This document shows, one piece after another, positions 1 to 10,918 of a stretch of DNA of 64,000 nt (positions are counted from its first letter, which is position 1; each line of letters opens with the position of its first letter). The stretch is from Paraconiothyrium sp. Pb-2020 (Eukaryota; Ascomycota; Dothideomycetes; Pleosporales; Didymosphaeriaceae): positions 1,426,001 through 1,490,000 of the forward strand of contig JAJUBI010000002.1 in the NCBI GenBank assembly GCA_022419385.1, written 5' to 3'. Below the pieces are notes generated by a model, which did no database searches, was not told where the DNA came from, and was given only the letters and a program-made list of their open reading frames with translations. Both the position numbers and the translations under genes were made by a program.

Positions 1-815
1 TTTCGAAAGAACTTACCGAAGCATGTGGCCGAAGCTAATAATTGTACCAAGGGGCTAATCCGCGGATGTCCGCGAGGCTAGGCTACCCATCGTCAGGGTT
101 GATGTGCGCTCTATACAACAGGGTTCTCGGTAAAGGTGACTTGCATGGCCGGCACAGGTTTTCCGTAGTTGAAACCTACCTTGAGGAAGAGCCACGTCCG
201 CATGCTTGGCCAAGCGCCCCCCAGTACAATAGATTAATAGCCTCTCAGGTCGCAGGTCGCCATCACAAGTCAGCACGTGCATTTCCTGCCCCAAAAACGC
301 GTAAGTATCTCCATTGCAAGTATGCTCGGGCAGCTAGTAGCAATTAACGCTAGCCAATCGCCGGACTTACCCTTTCAGGGTTCGACGAAGCCCTGTGTTG
401 AATATAGCGATGCGCCCTGGCGCAGATCTTCTGCGTATTCCACACTTCTGCGCAAGCATCACAAACTTAGCTTAAATTTTATGATCCTTATCGACCACCC
501 GCATAAGTTGTGGAGCTGAAACGTAAGCATGATGACTGCCACCAGTCAGAGGGTTACATGCAGTTGCCCTTTCCCACGGGCTCCTGCAACCTGCACCTTC
601 TCACGCAGCCCAAGGCAACGAGTGCGATATGGGCTTAGGTAACGAGCCAGGACAAGCTACGAGGGTAAGATGTATGTTTCGTTGAGCGGCAGTTACAAAA
701 GGCAGTTCCGGTGAGCCTTCTCTGCATTTTTGGGCCACAAGCGGCTTTGCTAACCGATTGTATACCTTTCGAATGACGTTTAGGACACAATTTCTCTTAC
801 AAGAGTCCAACTTTA
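1..815. other. Gene-free stretch
   Basis: I see no supportable gene. The open frames here are short, overlap on both strands and show no family motif, signal peptide or consistent splice structure. It may hold the promoter of the gene starting at 816. Confidence 0.5.
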
Positions 816-2057
816 ATGATGGGGAGCCAAGTCCTTCTGCCGCCATCTGAGTCTATGCGACAGCAAGTGATGGAACTCTCCTCATTTCGTATGATGGGGC
901 TTACCTTCGTTAGTCGAACATATCATAAACACGACGGCGGGTACTGGATAGTGTATCCAGAAAAGCCTCACAGCAAATGGCTCGAGTACTATATGACTAT
1001 TACATACAAAGGAACCAGACCCGAACCTGTTCCAGAGAGCTGGACCGGACGCTGGAAACGCCCTCTCACCTCATTCCGTTTCGAGTCGACGGTGCCCTTT
1101 CCACGACCGAGGTTGACTTACAAGGAGAAGGAAGAGATCATAAAGACAGCTACATCGCGAGAGGACTTCCATGATATCGACAAGATAGTGGATAAACCTA
1201 GGTGCGGGACTTGTCTGTGCGAACTTCGCTTTGTTACCGGCTTGAAGTGCCTTCAGCACCTTAGGAAGGGCCAAGACGGCAAGACTTTGCCTCAAGGGAA
1301 GCATCATTGGGCTTGGTACATCGACATCAACCCGAGAGCCATGCTTTGTCCCTATGCAAAGGGAAACGGATTGAAGTCAGGTGGAACGAAGTTCCATTGC
1401 GATATTCTGATCGAGGCTCCTACGGAGATGTGGGCTCTCGCACAGGACCCAGGTGATCCACCTGGCACAGTCGCAGGACGAGTCAGTTCAGATATGGTAT
1501 TCGAGGGGAAGTGCCCGCGATGCGTCCCTGGTTTTAAGTTCGATCAAAGTACCAATGAGTTACTCAACCCAGACTTCTCTAACCCGCTCATCAGACCAGG
1601 CCCTGCGGAGCCCCATCCATACAAAGAGCCCCCAGATCATAGTATGTGGGCTGAGCCAGGCGCTCCTCCACCGCCACCTTGGGAGCGGAATCTTTCGGTA
1701 AGGCCTCTGATGTTCCGTCCAGAGAAGAATGCCGAAGGGCAAACTTTGAGAGATTACCATCCGGTCTTCGTTGACGGCTTATACTATCACCAAAAAACGT
1801 TCACGGACGCCGGGTGTCTTTGGGATGACAGGGACTTGATGTTTGATGTCGAATCTGATATTACATTGGCTACCCACAGGCAGGCGCTGACACACCGCGT
1901 TGCTAACAGGCTCTTGACGGCGCATGAGCAGCAAGAACTGGAAGAAGGGCAGAGACAAGTGGAAATACTGAGGCTGACGGTAGAGTCGCAGCGCAAAGAA
2001 GACCGGGAGAGAGCATTAACGCAAGCAATTGCAAGTGATCATCGACAATGGTATTAG
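816..2057 (+). CDS. Uncharacterised 413-aa protein with C-terminal coiled coil
   Basis: Single-exon frame of 413 aa starting at the first ATG. I recognise no named family. Visible features are two Cys pairs near residues 130-135 (CGTCLC) and 235-240 (CPRC), a CPYAKGNG stretch followed by GTKFHC in mid-protein, and a proline-rich linker around residue 285 (APPPPPWER). From about residue 360 to the end it is highly charged and Glu/Gln/Arg-rich (EQQELEEGQRQVEILRL), with heptad-like leucines that predict a coiled coil. The spaced Cys/His could bind a metal, but that is inference. Several Met codons lie near the start (MMGS, MRQQ, MMGL), so the true N-terminus is uncertain. It sits outside the PKS cluster and gives no clue to a role in it. 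Confidence 0.6.
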   Translation: MMGSQVLLPPSESMRQQVMELSSFRMMGLTFVSRTYHKHDGGYWIVYPEKPHSKWLEYYMTITYKGTRPEPVPESWTGRWKRPLTSFRFESTVPFPRPRLTYKEKEEIIKTATSREDFHDIDKIVDKPRCGTCLCELRFVTGLKCLQHLRKGQDGKTLPQGKHHWAWYIDINPRAMLCPYAKGNGLKSGGTKFHCDILIEAPTEMWALAQDPGDPPGTVAGRVSSDMVFEGKCPRCVPGFKFDQSTNELLNPDFSNPLIRPGPAEPHPYKEPPDHSMWAEPGAPPPPPWERNLSVRPLMFRPEKNAEGQTLRDYHPVFVDGLYYHQKTFTDAGCLWDDRDLMFDVESDITLATHRQALTHRVANRLLTAHEQQELEEGQRQVEILRLTVESQRKEDRERALTQAIASDHRQWY

Positions 2058-2297
2058 AGATGGTATTAGACTTCGGATATCGATTCACTTTGGCCATCGG
2101 GTGACCGGCATGAGCCCACGTTTCACAAGTTCACACGCATTGGCTTCGAGATCTTGATTCTCAACACCGCAGTCTGTACGCGTTAGTGGCTTTTATGGTG
2201 AGATATCTGTGAGGTACGAAAGCGATATTTTTATTTCTCTAATTTCTATGATTCATCGTGCTCATATGGCACTTCCATTAAGCAACTTTTCGCGCCT

Positions 2298-3344
2298 TTA
2301 CGGGGCGCTAGTCTCCCAGGGGTTCAGGACCAGCTTCTTTCCGCTGACGCCACCCTCGTTCATCAAGTCAAGAACCTCTTGTGCCTTCTCCAATCCACCA
2401 GTGACGACGTGCTGCCTAGTCGGCACGATAAGACCGCTCTCCAAACCCTTGGGGAGGTACTCCTCATACAACCAGCGGGCAAGGGGCTTGTGCTCAGGCT
2501 CGTCGAACGCAAAGCTGTAGGGCGCGAATATCCTCTTGACATTGTCGGGAATTGCGCGGGTTCCTGGGATCGGAGGAATCATAGTATTGTAGGCGCCGCC
2601 GCCAAGGGACTCGAAATACTCAACAAGGATAGCAGTTGGGCCTGGGAGACCAATGGTATCAAGGACGGCGTCGTAGGGACCGTACTTCTTGAGGTCAGCA
2701 ACGACAGAGGTGGGATCCTGCTCGTGATCGATAATGGTGGCTGGGCCCAGGGACTGCACGAAGTCCTTGTTACGGCTGGAGGAGGTTGTGATGACTTTGT
2801 AGCCGGCGGTGGCAGCGTACTTAACGGCGAGACCACCACAAGAGCTGGAGCCGCCGTAGATCAAGACTTTCTTGTTCTTGGGGGAGGCGGTGCCGGATAG
2901 CGGGGGGCGCTCAAGGCCTAGGTGGATGCTGAGGGCTGAGGTGATGGCGGCAAGGTTGATGATGGTGGACGAGGAGCTATTGAAGGGGACAGACTTGGGG
3001 ATCTTGGAGGTGGAGTTGATGGGTGCAAGCGCAAACTTCTGGTAGCCACCGAAGCGAGGGTCTGCGAGTGTTTTTCCAGATCGGATGGCTGCGACATGGT
3101 CGCCCTTTTCGAAGCCAGTGACGCCTTCACCGACAGACTCGACGGTACCGGAGTACGAGGTACCGAGGATGTTGGGGTAAGGGATGGGGTGGGTACCAAA
3201 TTTCTGAATCTTGGCCTCAATAGGAGTGAAAGCAACGCTCTTGATATTGACAAGCAGCTCGTTGGGGCCAGGAGTATAAGTCTCGGCAGGGCCAACAGAC
3301 ACCTGTTTGGTGGGTGCGGGAATCCAAGAAGCCTGGTTAGCCAT
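2298..3344 (-). CDS. CipB-like medium-chain dehydrogenase/reductase
   Basis: 348-aa single-exon protein of the quinone-oxidoreductase/trans-enoyl-reductase branch of the MDR superfamily, like fungal CipB and ToxD-type enzymes. Residues 1 to about 115 form the GroES-like catalytic fold, with PNILGTSYSGTVESVGEGV as its signature. The cofactor-binding Rossmann motif IYGGSSSCGGLAV lies near 162-174. The structural and catalytic zinc cysteines of true alcohol dehydrogenases are absent, so an NADPH-dependent, zinc-free reduction of a double bond or ketone is expected. I start at MANQAS because the fold begins there. An in-frame Met at 3443 would add 33 Ser/Thr/Arg-rich residues that could be a mitochondrial leader. 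It lies at the left edge of the PKS cluster, next to the THN-reductase-like gene and on the same strand. Cluster membership is plausible but unproven. Confidence 0.8.
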   Translation of the reverse strand: MANQASWIPAPTKQVSVGPAETYTPGPNELLVNIKSVAFTPIEAKIQKFGTHPIPYPNILGTSYSGTVESVGEGVTGFEKGDHVAAIRSGKTLADPRFGGYQKFALAPINSTSKIPKSVPFNSSSSTIINLAAITSALSIHLGLERPPLSGTASPKNKKVLIYGGSSSCGGLAVKYAATAGYKVITTSSSRNKDFVQSLGPATIIDHEQDPTSVVADLKKYGPYDAVLDTIGLPGPTAILVEYFESLGGGAYNTMIPPIPGTRAIPDNVKRIFAPYSFAFDEPEHKPLARWLYEEYLPKGLESGLIVPTRQHVVTGGLEKAQEVLDLMNEGGVSGKKLVLNPWETSAP

Positions 3345-3894
3345 GGGCGCGGTGTGGATGTGTCTAGAGGATAAGTTTGATGTTGTAGTTCGTAAGTGAC
3401 TGAGCACTGAAGAAAGACGTTGGATGCTGTTTATATTCATCAAGTGGGCTGCATACAGAACGTGTTACAACACTACGCCTCCTGCTTGCAGGACGTTTAT
3501 CGCGCGTCACTGAGCACGCAGGCCGGTATATTGTAAGCATAGTGGTTTTAGTCACGAAGTACAGCGCGAGACCCGAAGCTCGTGGTAGATGGTGAATGCA
3601 TTGTTGTTTCCCGTAGCCCTTGTTGAGATGGACGATGTGATTGGACACCGTCTTAAGCGAGACGAGACGAAATGACGACGCCAATTGTTCAGCGCTTCGG
3701 CGTCGGCGCTTCGCATTCACTCAGCCCTCCGATGCCAAGGAAACTCTCGTATCCGTGCCAACTTGCTGAGATCGTGGGTGCACTCAGTGGGCGTCGGTGT
3801 TCCCACATCTCCAACTGTTGGTCAAGAGAGACCCAACACCAAGCCCTGTCACCCGAATGTCTCGCAGTCTCGCACCGAGGTCGGATTCCGTAGC
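3345..3894. other. Intergenic gap
   Basis: About 550 bases between the MDR start and the end of the SDR gene. It should include the MDR promoter. I see no further gene in it. Confidence 0.5.
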
Positions 3895-4772
3895 CTAGCC
3901 ACCGGCACCGCCAGAGATTGTAATATTCTGACCTGCGAAGGAGTGTCAGCTTTGCCATCCGATGATAGAAGCCGTCGCTACTTACCATTGATCCAATAAC
4001 CGTCAGGACCGACGAGGAAAGCCACTACGCGGGCAATATCCTGTGGCAGACCTATGCGGCCGAGCGGGGTCCATTTGGAGACCACTGCCTCTACCTGCTC
4101 CCATGTCCATGTCTCATCGGCGTTCGGCAGGTACTTCCACCCCACATCGTTGGCCATGTCGGTTTTCACACCTCCAGGGGCGATGGTGTTTACGGCGATG
4201 CGCCTTGGGCCGAAGTCCTTTGCGAAGTTTTTAGCGAATGCCTCGACGGCGTTCTTGCTACCGGCATACAGGGCGTGCTCTTTGATCGAATTGTGCGCCG
4301 AGATCGACGACATGAGGACCAATCGACCGCCCTCTTCTAGGTGCTTGTACGCCTGTTGGGCGACGAAGAATTGACCACGAGTGTTCACGGCGAACACTTT
4401 ATCGAATTCTTCGGGTGTTACTTCGTCCAGTTTGCCGAAGTGCTCGACGCCAGAGTTGGATACCACAATGTCGATCTTGCCGAAGTGTGCCTTTGTCTTC
4501 TCGAAAAGTGTCTTGATATCCTCCACGTTGGCGATATCCCCCTGTATAGCTATCGACTTGCTGCCGGCAGCTTCGATGTCTTTGGCCAGGGTCTCAGCGG
4601 CTTTAGCGCTGCCTCGATAGTTGACGACGACTGATGCTCCTCGCGCACCTAGCTCACGAGCTACACCAGCGCCGATACCGCGGCCGGATCCAGTGACGAG
4701 TGCCACCTTGCCTTCAAGCGTCTTTGGTGGTGATGCCGCGGCCCCATTGCTCAGACCGTTGTGGGTCCCCAT
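3895..4772 (-). CDS. Naphthol/versicolorin-type short-chain reductase (THN reductase-like)
   Basis: Two exons (4772-3986 and 3932-3895) around a 53-nt GT-AG intron give 274 aa. The small last exon restores the family's C-terminus after WING. Classical SDR features are the cofactor motif TGSGRGIG (27-34), SNSG (106-109), VN at 129-130, the catalytic Ser at about 155-156 and YAGSK with Tyr169 and Lys173. The sequence belongs to the branch of fungal tetra/trihydroxynaphthalene reductases and versicolorin reductases, which reduce hydroxylated aromatic rings with NADPH. I start at MGTHNGLSNG because this N-terminus is typical of the branch. The upstream in-frame extension lacks family character. 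It is divergent from the scytalone-dehydratase-like gene and shares a promoter of about 350 bases. That pairing of reductase and dehydratase mirrors consecutive DHN-melanin steps, so a role on a naphthalenone intermediate is a strong inference. Confidence 0.88.
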
Positions 4773-5123
4773 GATCGTAAGTATCGGCGGTAGATGCGTT
4801 CCTCGTTTGAGATTACGGACAATCCGGATACGTTGAATGACCTTAAGTATTGTCTGGAGGGTTGTCGCCTTCAATCTCGGGCATCTCGGGCCTGCCCAAC
4901 GATCGAGATTTTCGACGGACCCATCCAACCTAGCACGAGATGACCGGCTGACCTGTAGACCGCATATCCAACGACGAAAGTACCCGTCTTGCATTACACG
5001 TTCGGGTCACTAGACAAGTGATCTGTACAAACCCCGCACCAAGTTGCGGTTGTAGTTTGTCTTCGTTTCTGCCTACTTTCTGCTCTCCGCCTATTCTTGT
5101 TCAACCTTCTTTATTGTTAAAAC

Positions 5124-5814
5124 ATGGACGCTACCAGAGCGAACAAGCCAACTTTTGAAGGTAAAAATGGTCAATAGTGGAATCTCACGACCAACGTCTG
5201 ACTTTTACCATAGAATGGCAGGACTGTAGTGAACTTGCTTTCGAGTGGGCAAGGAGCTACGATGAGAAGGTAGAGTTCGAAATTAGATCAGTAGGATCAT
5301 AGCCTGACAACATTCTGTAGGACTGGGAAAGACTAGGGAGCATGCTCGCACCTACCGTTACTGTAAGTTGGATGTGTATTTACAGATCTGTTGAGTATTC
5401 GAACCCTGCAATTAGGTTAACTACGGTGGAGTCAACAATGCACATGCAGACGCCATGCCAGCTGCAGATTTCGTCAAGATGATGCAGAATCCACTTTTCT
5501 TGGGTGACAAGAATATCGAATCCCAGCATTTGCTCGGTTTGTCAAAGTGGGATAAGCTCTCCGACACTGAGATTAAGAGCCAGCACCAGTCCCGGGCTGC
5601 TCACCAGAGATGGCAGGAAGGACGAGGAGAAATTGCTGCTAAGGGACATGGCCATGGTCTCGTTACTACTTTCTACAGGAAAGTCGATGGAGAGTGGAAG
5701 TGGGCTGGAATTCAAACCAAGGTTGACTTCAATGAGCATGAGTTTGAGAGGGTTTTTGTTGGATCCGCGGGAAAATTTGACCAAGATGGTAACACCGTTG
5801 AGGTTGCGCCCTAG
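5124..5814 (+). CDS. Scytalone dehydratase-like protein
   Basis: Four exons (5124-5160, 5214-5269, 5321-5362, 5416-5814) give 177 aa, the usual size of scytalone dehydratase (SnoaL/NTF2-like cone fold). The introns are short and in compatible phases. Compared with the rice-blast enzyme as I remember it, the catalytic tyrosine and aspartate are present in RSYDEKDW (Tyr28, Asp29), the second tyrosine in VNYGG (Tyr48), and the two histidines at His83 (SQH) and His108 (AHQRW). The Ser/Asn pair that follows GHAH in that enzyme reads GHGHGLV here (Gly126, Val128). Water elimination from a hydroxylated naphthalenone or related ring is expected, but the altered pocket suggests a different substrate from scytalone. 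It lies head to head with the ketoreductase and upstream of a secreted flavin oxidase on the same strand. Confidence 0.85.
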
Positions 5815-6697
5815 GGCCGCAGGAATGAACACAGTGCCATAAGCTTTGGAAAATCGACTTGAACACCCCTATTCGTGCCTCACTGATCACCTGACCGGCA
5901 AGGAGATCATAGGGTTTTGATCTATTCATAGTTCAGTTTCTTCGTGTACCGAACATCAAGACTCTCCAAGGGTTTACATCCTTGGTACATGCATCTCTCA
6001 AGGCTGTCAAACCGCAATGTTGGAAGTTGTATGTCGGCTCCCCTTTGAAAGTCGGCATGCAGTGTTCGGCACGCAATGTTGAAACCCACCAAGGTGACCG
6101 CCACGTCGGGAAAGTGTTCATTGTAGCCTGACATACACGTGTGTCATTTAGCTGTATAGGGTTAGGTGTATTAGTTAGACAATAGTAGACCCAGAACTAC
6201 GGTTGGTGGCTACATTTTGTGGAGATATGTACTTTACAGCACGTGGAAGACATTTGTCGGCACGGTGCCATGCAGGAACGGCGCAGGAACCAAGCGAGAA
6301 AAGTAAGCACCATAGACAGCTAGCTGACCCAAACACCAGCTACTGACAATCTTTTATGACCATCGCGGCCTCAATGTACTGAGCTAGTAGAGCAAAGACA
6401 GGAAAGCGCACGGCGAATCTGACGCGTCCAGCTCGGAGTAAGATTCTGGTCCAATCATGGTGGGGGCGGGAAGGATCCTATCAATCCTTGGTCGGGTTGG
6501 TATCGGTGCGCCATGATCAGGCAAAGGAGACTCGACGTATACGACAATGCGAGCACTGATGATGGTCTACGCTTGACTAATAGGGCTGTATAATGGGAGT
6601 ATAATTGTGTCGACATCTCGCATTCCGTTCGTTCGTCACTCACTGGATCTTCTGTCCTCAACAGTACAGAGTCGGATCTCCGAAGTCGTCGTTCAAC
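5815..6697. other. Intergenic region upstream of the flavin oxidase
   Basis: No gene seen. It contains one AflR-type palindrome at 5942-5952, listed separately, and the presumed promoter of the oxidase that starts at 6698. Confidence 0.5.
5942..5952. promoter_or_regulatory. AflR-type TCGN5CGA palindrome
   Basis: TCGTGTACCGA fits the TCG-N5-CGA site bound by AflR-family Zn2Cys6 proteins. It is about 750 bases upstream of the oxidase ATG and 130 bases past the dehydratase stop. One match by chance is expected every 4 kb or so, so on its own it is weak. Confidence 0.3.
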
Positions 6698-8355
6698 ATG
6701 TACGCAAAGTCACTTCTCGCTCTTCTTCCTTTTTTCACCACCTCGGTCGTCGCAGCTCCCAAGCACCACAGGGACTCCGCTGCGGATCTTCTTGCTTGCG
6801 CCAAGAAGATTCTGCCTGCTTCTCAAATTGTCACTCCTTCGGATCCGTCCTACACTACTGCCCGTACCGGTGTTATTTTGCTCAACGAGAGCCAGTTTCC
6901 TGCTCTGGTCACCTACCCTAAGGAGCAAAGCCAGGTTGGCCCTCTTGTCAAGTGCGCCGTGAAGTATGGTTTCAAGGTCTCTCCCCGCACTGGAGCACAT
7001 CACTTCGAGAACTGGTCTGCCCTGAACGGTTCTCTTGTCATCGACATTGAGAATCTTACCTATGTTCTCCCGGCTAAGGACTTGAAGACCGCTACTGTCG
7101 GTGGGGGTGCCCGTCTGGGTGCCCTCTACTCCATTCTTGAAGGCTATGGCGTTACCTTCACTGCTGGTATCTGCGCTTCCGTCGGTATCGGTGGATATCT
7201 TGGCGTTGGTGGCTACAACATGCAGATGCGTACTCACGGCTTCGCTGTCGACCACGTGAAGTCTGCGAAGGTTGTTACTGCTGCTGGTGACCTTATCACC
7301 ATTTCACCGACATCCAACCCGGAGCTCTGGTGGGCTGCCCGCGGTGGTGGAACCTTCGGTATCGTCGTTGAGGCTGTTCTCGAGACCGCTGTTCTTCCTC
7401 GTTCTGCTATGTTCGTCGCCAATTTCAACAACGCGACCACTCGCTTCGAAGCCTTGAAGAAGTACAACGCTTGGGCTCCCAAGCAAGATCCCAACTTCGA
7501 GTCACAATTCAACTTCTACTCGGACCGTACTCAAATTCTTGGTTGGTATCTCGGAAAGAGCAAGGCCGATCTTGAGGCTATCCTCGCTACTTCTGGTCTC
7601 GCTTCCGTCCCCAACGCCCAGATCAAGGTATCTGGCAACTGCAGCACGGCCAACTCGCGTAACTTCTGGACCTACACCCAAGATGAGTGCACTGACGACG
7701 CTACCGCAAACGCCGCCTTCTATGGACAGTACAATGTTGCCCCTGACGCTCTGACCCCTTTGCCTGGTCAGGTAGCCGTCTCTGCTATCAGCACTCAGCA
7801 AGCTCGTCCCGATATTGCTCGTGCCGCTCTGTGGCAGCGTGGTAACATCTACACCAAGACCTTCGTTGAGACCAAGGACAAGCTTCTCGGTGATGCTGAC
7901 CTCCAGTGGTTGGTCGACAACACCAAGGACCTACCCACGGCTATGGGATTCTGGATCGAAGTCACCACCTTCAACGTCTCCACTCCGGCCTCTGACTCTG
8001 CTTTCCCGTGGTCGACCAAGGCCAAGACCCTGTGGCGCATGCAGGTTGAGAACGAAGACCCAGTAAAGGAGCAGTCCAAGGCTCTTTCTGAGCTTTTCGA
8101 GAAGGAGTTCCGTCCTCGTGTTGGGTAAGTATCAAAGTGAATGTACTACCTCTCAAACACATTGCTAATTATATACACAGTCCTTACACGTACTCTGGAT
8201 ATACCGATCAGAAGATCACTGGCGACATTGTCACTGCCAACTACGGTCCCAATGTCTGCCGTCTTGTTAAGGCTCGCCAGAAGTTCGACCCCAACTTCAT
8301 CTTCTACAACCCGGGAGCTGTGCCCCCGAAAGCCAAGGCCTCGTGGGGATGCTAG
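6698..8355 (+). CDS. Secreted berberine-bridge-type FAD oxidase (bicovalent flavin motif)
   Basis: Two exons (6698-8124, 8181-8355) give 533 aa. Residues 1-20 form a signal peptide ending VVAA. It is followed by a PCMH-type FAD-binding domain and, in the small last exon, the BBE C-terminal segment (YYGPN-like NYGPN, then KFDPNFIFYNP). Both anchors of bicovalently flavinylated oxidases are visible: a histidine in RTGAH (His101) and a cysteine in AGICASVGIGG (Cys159). The family transfers hydride from alcohols, amines or phenols to oxygen and often performs oxidative ring closure or coupling in fungal pathways. The in-frame extension upstream of the chosen ATG was rejected because the signal peptide starts at MYAKSLLALL. 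It lies between the dehydratase and the aldo-keto reductase, so a late extracellular or vesicular oxidation in the cluster pathway is likely. Confidence 0.88.
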
Positions 8356-8735
8356 GATGATATCTCTCAAAACCCATAGAATCTCCTTTAGATCGTTCGT
8401 GTATATACTCTCGTAATTCGTAGTCTGTGGGGGTGGAAGCTGTGGAAAATGTACTCTAGAGCATTCATCACATCCATTTAGTCGCAACATCTTGTTTCCC
8501 CATACGCTTGTGAGCTTTCGCATCTGATGTTGTTCTATGTTATCTACACCATATATGGCGACGCTACTGCATATTGATATCGTTTCGTGTTGGGGAGAGT
8601 GATGTATGCCACGCTGGCTAGTAAAGTTTTGATCATTATTTACCCACTCATTGCAATATGAAAAGTTTTTTGCGCTTTTTTGGTCGCGAGATCAGATGGA
8701 AGTCGTGGCTTGTTGACTGTATACTGTAGTCTATT

Positions 8736-9823
8736 CTACAAGTGGTACGATGCAGCATGCTCCTTGACTACGTCCCACACGCCGTTGATAACTTCCACCA
8801 GATCGTTGCTCAGCGGGCCCGCATCGATCGCGTTCAGGTTTGCCTCCATTTGTCTCACACTCGAGCAGCCGAGAATGACAGCGTCTCCATGTTTCCCACT
8901 CAAAATGGAGTGGTACATGACCCACCTCAATGCGACATCGTGGCCACCAATGCCTGCAGCTTTAGCCATGTCAGCTACGCGGCCAGCAGCCTCAATAAGC
9001 TCTGGTTTGAGGTATGCCTCCTCGTAAGCTTGGCCCAAGCGAGTCTGTGACTGTATGAGCACTCGAAGAAGTAGCCGAAATGAAGTCTTACATTTTTGTC
9101 CCATCTTGAACCCGCAACGTCTACACTGTTTGCATTGATATTGCCAGTGAACATGCCAGCGGCAGAAGGACTAATCTAAGTCAGATGTGAGTTGGCACGC
9201 CTTAGATCTGTCACTTCCCTGTAAGCGTAGAATGAAATCCCCCATTTCCTCAACGTTGGCCATAGCTGTTCCTCGCCGCTTCTTATAATCGCGTTGTACC
9301 GTCCTTGGTACACGCTCGGCTTGTTCCAGCCATTCTTATCGCAAACTTGGCAGATCTCTTCTACCTCTTCTGCTGTATAGTTACTCAATCCAAAGCGCTT
9401 AAAATTTCCGGATCTATATTGCTCATCCATTGCCTTAGCGGTCACTTCCCAAGGTGTGGTGCGATCCGGCGAATGCAGGTACATGATGTCCACATGATCA
9501 ACACCCAGGGAGTCCAAGCTCAGAGGCACCGACTCTGCAATCTTCTCAGCAGAATGCGATCCCGGAGCCCATGAAGTAACCTTTGTCGAAATAGTTGCCC
9601 ACGATCCGGCCCCCAGGTCGCCTAACAACTTCTCCGCAGATCCTGGGTTACCAACTGGATACGCGCGCGCAGAATCGAGTAGCAGCACCCCGCGGTTCTG
9701 GCATACTTCGAGTAAAGGGCCTGCAGTTTTGCGAGAGTTGAACTTTGCCTGTGGCGTGCCTGTTCCAAAGGAGGCGGTGCCAAGGACAATGGCGGGTATG
9801 GAGGAAGCTGCGTCAGCGGTCAT
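8736..9823 (-). CDS. AKR7-type aldo-keto reductase with a doubtful first splice site
   Basis: Best model has three exons (9823-9215, 9175-9092, 9050-8736), giving 335 aa. The TIM-barrel catalytic tetrad is intact: Asp50 and Tyr55 (LDSARAY), Lys81 (STKVTSW) and His117 (YLHSPD). The family includes aflatoxin-aldehyde reductases and reduces aldehydes or ketones with NADPH. The first intron is odd. The family sequence AYSPSAAG would require splicing after TACAG, but the next six bases are GGAAGT rather than GTAAGT. A canonical alternative, GTGACA to CTTAG, is only 39 nt long and inserts about three residues (REI) at that point. The second intron, 41 nt, is also short. Either the gene uses the cryptic site or it is losing function. 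The upstream GTG at 9832 was not used as start. It is divergent from the AflR-like regulator. Confidence 0.78.
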
Positions 9824-10918
9824 GGCGGACACCTAGCAGGCTGTGCTTTTTCGTCAGAAAAATTGGTCAGATTTCGAACGTTCGCAACGTTGCGCATAGG
9901 GTAGCCTTTAAGATGTGCCGTCTTCAAAAATGTAAACACGATGAAGGTGCGAAGCCACGGCCGAGGCGGACTGCTTTGCGATGCGATGGATCGTTTTGCT
10001 GGAACCGCTGAAGCCGATCACCGGTCAGAAAACCACAACATGAACGTCGCATACGTCCAGTGTTGCGGTCGGAGTTGGGTATGGCACTAATGCAGGGCAG
10101 ATAGTCCCCGGGTGGACCGGGGTCATCTCCATGAGCGGGGAGCTTACAGCGGCTAACAACAGGCGTGACGGCTGAAACGCCTTGTATCGATTTAAGTTGT
10201 CAGGCATAAGCACCTTGTTGTGTCACCACGCTGGCTGGCGACATGATTGCAGACAACTGGGTACAACACGAAAGTCGAACTGTTGAGTCGCCGGAGGAAC
10301 AGGAGGCTCAGACAATGATCTCGAGGTATTTCATTATAGTGTGCTACTGGGTACATTTGAGAGGGCGATCCTATGGGGCTGATATCTCTTAACATGACAT
10401 CTGGTGCCTGAATCAGGCAAGGCTGGCCACGGACAGGCAATGGAGTCTGAACATACGGTTGTGGTTTCTAGACCATCCAAAGCTCGATCTTATCGCATGC
10501 TCCACACTGGGTTTAAAACTTCGTCAGGCTACCCCAAATGGTTGGATCTTGTTCCTGGCCTAGTTCCAACAGGTACTTGATGCATGTACGGAGTTGCTCG
10601 AACTGCATCCTATGGAGTCCGAGCCGTGCTGAGCCCTTGCTTACACAACGTGGATACGTTCTAGCTATGCTAAACTCCAGTAAAATTCCGGATACCGGAT
10701 ATGTACCACAAGCGATAGTGGGCGAACACTGCCTGTCACCATCCCATTCGGAGCTAGATTTTGGAGTCACCTTTTGTATTTTCGAGCTCTCAATATTACA
10801 TTGTCCCCACAGAAGATACAAACCCTTTCGTCTCTTCGGCTGTTGTGCCTGCATAGACCAGCCACTTCCCCACGACCCAAGCCAAGCATTTCTGAAGGTG
10901 AGGTGATTGTAGTCGGAA
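9824..10918. other. Divergent intergenic region
   Basis: About 1.1 kb between the aldo-keto reductase and the regulator, which are transcribed away from each other. It contains a perfect 10-bp palindrome CGAACGTTCG near 9876 but no TCGN5CGA site. No gene is seen. Confidence 0.5.
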
